64,000 bases of DNA. It comes from Anaerotruncus sp. (lineage in GTDB: Bacteria > Bacillota > Clostridia > Oscillospirales > Ruminococcaceae). Where the stretch lies: contig JAETRV010000004.1 in assembly GCA_021770005.1 (NCBI GenBank), positions 1 to 64,000 on the forward strand, read 5' to 3'. Shown piece after piece: positions 58,884-64,000 of this stretch. The position numbers and the translations under genes are program-made. Under the pieces are notes generated by a model that saw only the letters and a list, made by a program, of their open reading frames with translations, had not been told where the DNA came from and ran no database searches. Numbering within the stretch: position 1 is the first letter of the stretch; each line of letters starts with the position of its first letter.

Positions 58884-58936
58884 AGCAGTTACCTCCCTTT
58901 TTTCATAAAATAACAATCCATCAGAAAAATCTGTAA

Positions 58937-59494
58937 TTATGCGCGCTCCATATATTCGCCTGTACGGGTATCAACCTTGATGTGGTCCCCTTCCTCGATA
59001 AAGAGCGGAACCTTGATCTCGGCGCCGGTTTCGAGCTTCGCGGGCTTGGTGGCGTTGGTCGCGGTATCGCCCTTAAAGCCGGGATCGGTCTCGACAACCT
59101 CCAACTCTACAAAGAACGGCGGCTCCACGCCAAAGACATTCCCTTTGTAGGAGAGCACCTTGCAGTCCATATTCTCCTTGACAAACTTGAAGTTATCCCC
59201 GAGGGTATCCGCAGAAATCGGGATATTCTCGTAGGTCTCATTGTCCATAAAATAGTAAAGATCGCCGTCCTGATACAGGTACTGCATGTCCTTTCTCTCG
59301 ACAAACGCGGTCGGGAATTTTTCGGTCGGGCTGAAGGTTTTCTCAGTCACCGCACCGGAAATGACATTCCTGATCTTGGTTCTGACAAAGGCCGCGCCCT
59401 TCCCAGGCTTTACATGCTGGAACTCGATGATCTGGACCACATTCCCGTCCATCTCAAAGGTCACGCCATTCCTAAAATCGCCGGCAGAAATCAT
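58937..59494 (-). CDS. efp: Elongation factor P
   Basis: 185 residues; relieves ribosome stalling at polyproline. [20 protein letters not shown], the loop [12 protein letters not shown] with the Lys that is modified in other Firmicutes (about residue 32), and the C-terminal OB fold are all standard. ATG 59494 follows GGAGG. The Lys plus nearby ymfF/ymfH-type genes suggest 5-aminopentanol modification as in Bacillus. Confidence 0.96.
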   Translation of the reverse strand: MISAGDFRNGVTFEMDGNVVQIIEFQHVKPGKGAAFVRTKIRNVISGAVTEKTFSPTEKFPTAFVERKDMQYLYQDGDLYYFMDNETYENIPISADTLGDNFKFVKENMDCKVLSYKGNVFGVEPPFFVELEVVETDPGFKGDTATNATKPAKLETGAEIKVPLFIEEGDHIKVDTRTGEYMERA

Positions 59495-59579
59495 ATTGTT
59501 ACCTCCAAAAGTTATGATACAATCCTCGATGTTCCCCGATTTCAGGCAGGGCAACGCTGTATCACTGATTAACACTCTA

Positions 59580-59608
59580 ATTTTATAGCAAAACCACAAA
59601 TATTGCAA
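59580..59608 (-). promoter_or_regulatory. Promoter of efp
   Basis: Minus strand TTGCAA (59603-59608), a 17-base spacer, TAAAAT (59580-59585), between the peptidase gene and efp. Confidence 0.6.
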
Positions 59609-59677
59609 GCCCTTTTGCGGGAAATCTGATAATTTATTCTGTATATCCATACAAAATGGTATCATTTTATGGCACAA

Positions 59678-60754
59678 TTATGGAAGAATGAGCAGTTGCT
59701 TTTCAGATGCGGTCAAATTTTCACATCCATCCGCTGTAATGTGGACAAGGTCCTCAATCCGTACGCCAAACTTTCCTTCCAGGTAGATGCCCGGCTCCAC
59801 CGAAAGCACCATACCAGCCTCGCAAACGGTTTTATCCACGGTCGAAAAAGCGGGCGGCTCATGGATCTCAATGCCGAGGGAGTGCCCGGTCCCATGTCCA
59901 AATGCTTCCCCATATCCAGCCGCTGTAATCAAATCCCGCGCTGCCGCATCAACCGTTTTGCATGGGACGCCCGCGCGCACCGCCGCAATCCCGGCAAGCT
60001 GGGCATCCAGCACCATCTGATAAACCCGGCGCTGCTCATCCGAAACCGCCCCTACCGCGACCGTACGGGTCATGTCCGAACAGTACCCATCGACCATGCA
60101 CCCAAAGTCCATCGTGATAAAATCACCGCGTTCCACCGGCTTTTCGCCCGGCACTCCGTGGGGCATTGAGGAATTCTTGCCCGAAACCACGATATAGTCG
60201 AACGAGGGCCGCTCAGAACCATGCCGGTAGCAGAAGTCCAGCAGCTCTCCGGCGATCTCCCGCTCGGTCCGGCCTTCCTTGATATAACCACAGATATGGG
60301 AAAACGCCTCATCGGTGATCTTCTGCGCCGCCCTGATCGAAGCGATCTCCTCCGGCGATTTGATCATCCGCATCCGCCGGATCGCAGAATCCACCTCCGG
60401 CTTCGAGACCAGGGATACCTTGGAAAGCCCCTTCTGAAACCGCGCATATTGGGAAAGGTTCAGATAGTCCCCTTCGACCGCAACCGTCCGAACGCCATGT
60501 TTCTGGAGCTGCTCGCTGATCTGCTCAAACAGTTTTCCCTGCAAAATGACTTCGCATCCGTGGATGTCCCTCTTCGCGCGCTCGTAATAGCGCGAATCAA
60601 TCCAAAATACCGCCGGCGCCTGCCTGAAAACCAGCAGCGTTCCCGCCGAAGAGCGCAGTCCGGTAAAATACTGCCTATTGACCGCCTCGCAGATCAGCAT
60701 TGCATCAACGTCATCCGGCAGCTGCTGCGCAAGCCGCTGTATCCTTCCTTCCAT
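59678..60754 (-). CDS. Xaa-Pro aminopeptidase/dipeptidase (M24B)
   Basis: 358 residues from ATG 60754. Creatinase-like N-terminal domain, then the pita-bread catalytic domain with ligands Asp and Asp in ITMDFGCMVDGYCSDMTR (in parts), His in GHGTGHSLGIEIHE, Glu in LSVEPGIY and Glu in VRIEDLV. Cleaves peptides with Pro in second position. Often next to efp in Firmicutes, as here. Confidence 0.93.
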   Translation of the reverse strand: MEGRIQRLAQQLPDDVDAMLICEAVNRQYFTGLRSSAGTLLVFRQAPAVFWIDSRYYERAKRDIHGCEVILQGKLFEQISEQLQKHGVRTVAVEGDYLNLSQYARFQKGLSKVSLVSKPEVDSAIRRMRMIKSPEEIASIRAAQKITDEAFSHICGYIKEGRTEREIAGELLDFCYRHGSERPSFDYIVVSGKNSSMPHGVPGEKPVERGDFITMDFGCMVDGYCSDMTRTVAVGAVSDEQRRVYQMVLDAQLAGIAAVRAGVPCKTVDAAARDLITAAGYGEAFGHGTGHSLGIEIHEPPAFSTVDKTVCEAGMVLSVEPGIYLEGKFGVRIEDLVHITADGCENLTASEKQLLILP

Positions 60755-60770
60755 CTGGATGCCCCTTTCT

Positions 60771-61202
60771 TTATTCGATCCGCGACAGCGCGTCGACTGC
60801 CAGCAGATAGCTTCCCTTCCCGAATCCAAAGATACCGCCCTTGCAGACCGGGGCAATCACCGAAACGTGCCGGAACTCCTCTCTTGCGTGGACGTTTGAC
60901 AGGTGCACCTCGATCACTGGAATGCGGATCGCCGCGATTGCATCCCGGATCGCAATGCTGTAATGGGTGTAAGCGCCTGCATTGAGGATGATCCCATCAT
61001 AGACCCCGCGCGCCGCATGCAGGTGGTCGATCAGCTCCCCCTCGCTGTTTGACTGAAATACATCGCACTCCATCCCTAAACGGTTCGCATGTGCGACCGT
61101 CTCCTGATTGATCGAGTCGAAGCTCTCGGAACCATAAATTCCCGGTTCCCTCTCCCCCACCAAATTGATATTGGGGCCCTGCATCAGCAGTATCTTTTTC
61201 AT
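60771..61202 (-). CDS. aroQ: Type II 3-dehydroquinate dehydratase
   Basis: 143-residue shikimate-pathway enzyme forming dodecamers. GPNINLVGEREPGIYG (about 9-24, catalytic Tyr), NAGAYTHYSIAIRDAI, EVHLSNVHAREEFR and the final KGGIFGFGKGSYLLAVDAL are signatures. Start overlaps the TIM-barrel gene by four bases. Confidence 0.95.
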   Translation of the reverse strand: MKKILLMQGPNINLVGEREPGIYGSESFDSINQETVAHANRLGMECDVFQSNSEGELIDHLHAARGVYDGIILNAGAYTHYSIAIRDAIAAIRIPVIEVHLSNVHAREEFRHVSVIAPVCKGGIFGFGKGSYLLAVDALSRIE

Positions 61203-62071
61203 GTGAAGTTTCCTCCTGCCGCCAAAAAAAGTTCTTTCATCGCCGCCGCGTCCTCGGCTTGTGTCCCTGCGGATTCACAGATAATCGTTGGCGTGCACCC
61301 CTTTTTGACAATCAGTTCGGCAACCGGTTCGAACTCCGGCCCAAACTCGGTGTCCGCAAAGGTGAGATGGCATTTTTCACCGCCTGGAATGGTGTAAGCG
61401 ATCTTGCTGAAATGCGAATGGAACATCCGCATCCGGTCGGTCCCGATCTCGTTTTCCATCTTTTCAAAAATTTCAGTGAACGCCGCCTCGCTATTCAAGC
61501 TGCCAAATGTCCGGGCATTCAGGTGTCCGAAATCAATGCAGGGCAGGATTCTGTCATCCAGCTTGCAGAGCGCGAGCACTTCCTCCAGCGTGCCGAGCTG
61601 GTTGACCTTGCCCATCGTTTCAGGGCACATATGGATATGGGAAAGGCCCTCCTCATCAAGCGCTGCGATACATTTTTTGGTCGTATCTATCGCCAGCTCC
61701 AACGCTTGTTCCCGGCTGATCTTGCCGCAGGAACCGGTGTGGATCACCACCCTGTCTCCTCCCAGCGCATGGACCGCCCGCGCCGATTGCAATACATAGT
61801 CAACGCTCTTATCCCGTTTCTCCGGATCGACGCTCGACATGGAAATATAGTAGGGCGCGTGGAGGCTGAGCTGGATATCCTGCTCGGCCGCAGCCTGCCC
61901 AAACGCTTGTGCCGCGGTCTCCGAAATTTTAACGCCCCGTCCGCACTGGTATTCGTAGGCATTCAGCTCCCATCTCCCAAGATATTCCGGAATCTGGGTA
62001 TTCTTTTTGTACCCCAGCTCGGAAAAGCTCTGCGCATTCCCTGCGGGTCCAAATCTGGTTTTCAACTTCAT
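61199..62071 (-). CDS. AP-endonuclease-2/xylose-isomerase-like TIM-barrel protein (Nfo-like)
   Basis: 290 residues. SLHAPYYISM (about 68-77), VVIHTGSCG, MCPETMGK, PCIDFGHLNARTFG and FHSHFSKI hold the His/Glu/Asp metal ligands of the endonuclease IV fold. Sequence is closer to the uncharacterised Clostridial branch than to classical Nfo, so AP endonuclease activity is possible but not certain. It lies between yqeG and aroQ. Confidence 0.8.
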   Translation of the reverse strand: MKLKTRFGPAGNAQSFSELGYKKNTQIPEYLGRWELNAYEYQCGRGVKISETAAQAFGQAAAEQDIQLSLHAPYYISMSSVDPEKRDKSVDYVLQSARAVHALGGDRVVIHTGSCGKISREQALELAIDTTKKCIAALDEEGLSHIHMCPETMGKVNQLGTLEEVLALCKLDDRILPCIDFGHLNARTFGSLNSEAAFTEIFEKMENEIGTDRMRMFHSHFSKIAYTIPGGEKCHLTFADTEFGPEFEPVAELIVKKGCTPTIICESAGTQAEDAAAMKELFLAAGGNFT

Positions 62072-62565
62072 GGTTCTTTTCTCCGATCTCCGCGCAGGAG
62101 CACTCGTTCCACTGCGCGCTTCAATTTAAAAAACAGGAATGGCTCCAACTCGATCGGTTCGACCAGAATCGAGACAATCCCTGCCAGGTTGCCACAGAGC
62201 ACATCGGTAAAAAGCTGATCTCCAATTATTGCCATCCCTTGTCTCTGGACCCCCAGCCGCTCCTGTGCGCGCCGCACACCGCCGGTTAAGGGTTTCGCCG
62301 CATTTGCAATACAGCCAAGTCCCAACTGCCTGGCGAACGGTTCGACCCGTTCAGGCCGGTTGTTCGAGAGAACCAGCAATTTAATCCCCGCCTTTTGCAT
62401 CTGCGCAATCCACCGGCGGACCTCATGCGGGACCTCGGGATTGTCGTGGGTAGTCAGCGTGTTGTCCACATCGAGCAATGCCACCAAAATTCCTTGCGCC
62501 GCAAACCATTCCGGAGAGATTTCCCAAACCCGATGAAATCTGTAGCAGGGGTAAAAAAGCGACAT
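62068..62565 (-). CDS. yqeG: YqeG-family HAD-IIIA phosphatase
   Basis: 165 residues from ATG 62565 (AGGAGG upstream). Motif I LLDVDNTLTTHDNPE (about 31-45), motif II LVLSNN, then KPLTGGVRRA and motif IV IIGDQLFTDV. Homologues include bacterial YqeG and the mitochondrial/plastid PGP phosphatase. Phosphatidylglycerophosphate dephosphorylation is a reasonable inference. Overlaps the next gene by four bases. Confidence 0.88.
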   Translation of the reverse strand: MSLFYPCYRFHRVWEISPEWFAAQGILVALLDVDNTLTTHDNPEVPHEVRRWIAQMQKAGIKLLVLSNNRPERVEPFARQLGLGCIANAAKPLTGGVRRAQERLGVQRQGMAIIGDQLFTDVLCGNLAGIVSILVEPIELEPFLFFKLKRAVERVLLRGDRRKEP

Positions 62566-62688
62566 CTGTGCCCCTCCTCCCATGCACCATTGTGGGCCCC
62601 TCCGAACTGGACGCCGGAAGGGTTTTTACAGCGCACTATGCGGATATTGTAGCACAGATGCCCGGCTTTTACAACCGTAGAAAGGAAA

Positions 62689-62713
62689 AACCGGCAGAAG
62701 ATTCCCGCCGGTT
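62689..62713 (-). terminator. Terminator of rpsU
   Basis: On the minus strand AACCGGC and GCCGGTT pair around an 11-base loop and run into TTTTTCC, 19 bases after the rpsU stop. Confidence 0.7.
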
Positions 62714-62731
62714 CCTGTTCACAATATGCAA

Positions 62732-62908
62732 TTATTTGAACTTGCGCTTGCGAGCAGCCTCAGATTTCTTTTTCCGCTTGACAGAAGGCTTCTCGTAGTG
62801 CTCTCTTTTACGGACCTCAGCGAGAACGCCGGAGCGGGCACAGGAGCGTTTAAATCTACGCAGCGCGCTGTCCAAAGACTCATTGTCTTTAATTCTGATT
62901 TCTGACAT
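62732..62908 (-). CDS. rpsU: 30S ribosomal protein S21
   Basis: 58 residues: [20 protein letters not shown], then [20 protein letters not shown] and a basic end RKRKFK, the S21 signature. ATG 62908 follows GGAGGG. Monocistronic, with its own promoter (62975-63004) and terminator. Confidence 0.97.
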   Translation of the reverse strand: MSEIRIKDNESLDSALRRFKRSCARSGVLAEVRKREHYEKPSVKRKKKSEAARKRKFK

Positions 62909-62951
62909 TTACCAATTCCCTCCCCACGCCTTAAGGCCGGAGTTATCATCC

Positions 62952-62967
62952 ACAGTTTGTGGATAAC
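62952..62967. promoter_or_regulatory. Palindrome with consensus DnaA box in rpsU leader
   Basis: TCCACA-GTT-TGTGGA lies within 62950-62963, and the minus strand reads TTATCCACA (62958-62966), an exact DnaA-box consensus. It lies between the rpsU -10 and RBS. Confidence 0.4.
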
Positions 62968-62974
62968 ATGGCTC

Positions 62975-63004
62975 ATTATACAATGCATCTGTGCAATTTG
63001 TCAA
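62975..63004 (-). promoter_or_regulatory. Promoter of rpsU
   Basis: Minus strand TTGACA (62999-63004), an 18-base spacer, TATAAT (62975-62980). From 63005 to 63419 there is AT-rich DNA with an AACCTAT/ATAGGTT palindrome (63300-63316) and an ACGGGCTAT direct repeat (about 63242-63261), but no supported gene. Confidence 0.75.
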
Positions 63005-63419
63005 GCCATTTGCTGCCAACCAAAAAAATTTCATTATTTCGCCATGAATTTGTCCAATTTGGGATGCCCAGAAATAGGTGAAGCCCCTTCCAACTGCTTG
63101 GACATCCAAAAAATGTAAAAATCAGAACGAAACGGATAATCTTTTTACCACAAGCTGCCCATGAGAACGAACGGCAAATATGGTTCGACAGATCATCGCA
63201 ATAAAATTGTATTTCTCTGCTTTTTGTGTTATTATAAAAATTACGGGCTATATTACGGGCTATCCAAAAAAACGTTTGGTCTGTCTCTTGCACTGATAAC
63301 AACCTATTGTATAGGTTCGATAATGGGGTATCGTATTTTTAAGGGCCCAGCATAGGAAACCATCCGCATCGAAATACAAAAGAAAGTAGATAGCATTCTG
63401 CATCTATGGGGGAATGATA

Positions 63420-64000
63420 ATGCCCACACTTGAATGGATCGGAAAAGAGAAGGTAGTCAACCACCACCTGGAAGTCCCCTACCGGATTTTGGAGGGGCAG
63501 TATACATACAACGCGGAGAAGAGCGAAAATATGATTATCCGGGGGGACAATCTGGAGGCGCTCAAGGCTCTGCTGCCCCGGTATGAGGGGAAGGTCAAGT
63601 GCATCTATATTGATCCGCCCTACAACACGGGCAACGAGGGCTGGGTCTATAACGACAACGTGAACGACCCCAGGATTAAAAAGTGGCTGGGCGAGGTAGT
63701 GGGCAAGGAAGGCGAGGACCTGAGCCGCCATGACAAGTGGCTGTGCATGATTTATCCCCGGCTGAAACTGCTCCAACGGTTGTTAGCGGAAGATGGGGCA
63801 ATTTTTATAAGTATTGATGATGCTGAACAAGCTAATTTGCGGCTGATATGTGATGAAATATTTGGTGCAAATAAGTTTGCAGGAGTTCTTATATGGCAGA
63901 AACGGACTTCGCCTGATGCAAGGAAAAAACTAAGTAATGGTCATGAGTACATCGTCGCTTATGCAAAAAATGGGGATATTGATAGCACGTTCAATTTACT
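63420..64000 (+). CDS. Site-specific DNA methyltransferase (type III Mod-like), 3' end outside window
   Basis: 193 codons are visible. MPTLEWIGKEKVVNHH begins it; catalytic motif IV DPPYNTG is at about residues 65-71 and precedes any SAM motif, the order of beta-class N6-adenine/N4-cytosine enzymes such as type III Mod. IYPRLKLLQRLLAEDGAIFISIDD (in parts) is the usual following block. A Res or specificity gene is expected beyond the window. The first ~360 bases are GC-rich, while from about 63775 codons become AT-rich, suggesting recombination inside the gene. Confidence 0.9.
   Translation, partial: MPTLEWIGKEKVVNHHLEVPYRILEGQYTYNAEKSENMIIRGDNLEALKALLPRYEGKVKCIYIDPPYNTGNEGWVYNDNVNDPRIKKWLGEVVGKEGEDLSRHDKWLCMIYPRLKLLQRLLAEDGAIFISIDDAEQANLRLICDEIFGANKFAGVLIWQKRTSPDARKKLSNGHEYIVAYAKNGDIDSTFNL

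Noticed and set aside
62719..62988. An 89-codon minus-strand frame over rpsU
   Set aside because: A different frame at the same place gives a perfect S21 protein with RBS, promoter and terminator.
63161..63355. A 64-codon plus-strand frame before the methyltransferase gene
   Set aside because: No RBS, skewed composition (Tyr/Leu rich from AT-rich DNA) and no recognisable motif; could be a remnant but is not supportable.

Overview
The window looks like chromosome from an anaerobic, endospore-forming member of the Clostridia, most likely Oscillospiraceae/Ruminococcaceae. The support is a small acid-soluble spore protein gene, a complete six-gene Rnf complex with its flavin transferase, many ferredoxin-type proteins, no respiratory oxidase, Gram-positive gene orders (nusB-xseA-xseB-ispA-dxs-tlyA-nadK-argR-recN) and moderately GC-rich coding sequence. 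Genus cannot be fixed from sequence alone. No tRNA, rRNA or CRISPR array was seen.

Layout. 1-1770 is the right end of an integrated mobile element: a tyrosine recombinase, two convergent very small genes and several hairpins. It appears to abut, or have cut into, a dispersed repeat at about 1769. 1802-17256 is a minus-strand housekeeping block: LUD-domain protein, HAD phosphatase, leuA, tyrS, recN, argR, nadK, tlyA, dxs, a DUF212 protein, ispA, xseB, xseA, a TsaD-like protein, nusB and an Asp23/Gls24 protein. 17676-28765 is mostly plus strand and more accessory: an XRE/zinc-ribbon pair, a membrane-anchored alpha/alpha-toroid protein, a LysR gene divergent from pepT, a cobalamin riboswitch driving a three-gene ABC importer, a DUF2752 protein, rarA, a lipoprotein and a VOC protein. 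28983-35371 is minus strand: folD, lgt, the YmfH/YmfF M16 pair, ispF, ispD and a flavin-binding protein. 35739-39901 is plus strand: a small AT-rich gene, a DUF1858 protein, trmK, a Nif3-like gene, a DUF362-ferredoxin and a lipoprotein. 40133-43890 (minus) holds a PqqD-like gene, an OPT transporter and an M20 dipeptidase. 44340-45306 (plus) holds an unknown gene and the spore protein. 45449-50469 (minus) holds tsf, rpsB, a TlpA/CXXC/4Fe-4S redox trio, radC and pyrE. After rluD (plus) comes a long minus block: rnfCDGEAB, Gx transporter, apbE, an acidic zinc-ribbon protein, efp, a Xaa-Pro peptidase, aroQ, a TIM-barrel protein, yqeG and rpsU. The right edge (63420 on) enters a DNA methyltransferase of restriction-modification type.

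Several genes work together. dxs, ispD, ispF and ispA supply the isoprenoid route; apbE can flavinylate RnfG and RnfD made from the adjacent genes; efp lies in the same window as the ymfF/ymfH-type M16 genes linked to EF-P modification in Bacillus; lgt serves the several lipoproteins encoded here. A modular, hairpin-rich repeat family with inverted ends related to AGAGCCTGTTTAAAATC occupies many intergenic gaps, often touching stop codons. Start codons were moved inward from the longest reading frame wherever a good ribosome binding site or family alignment required it.
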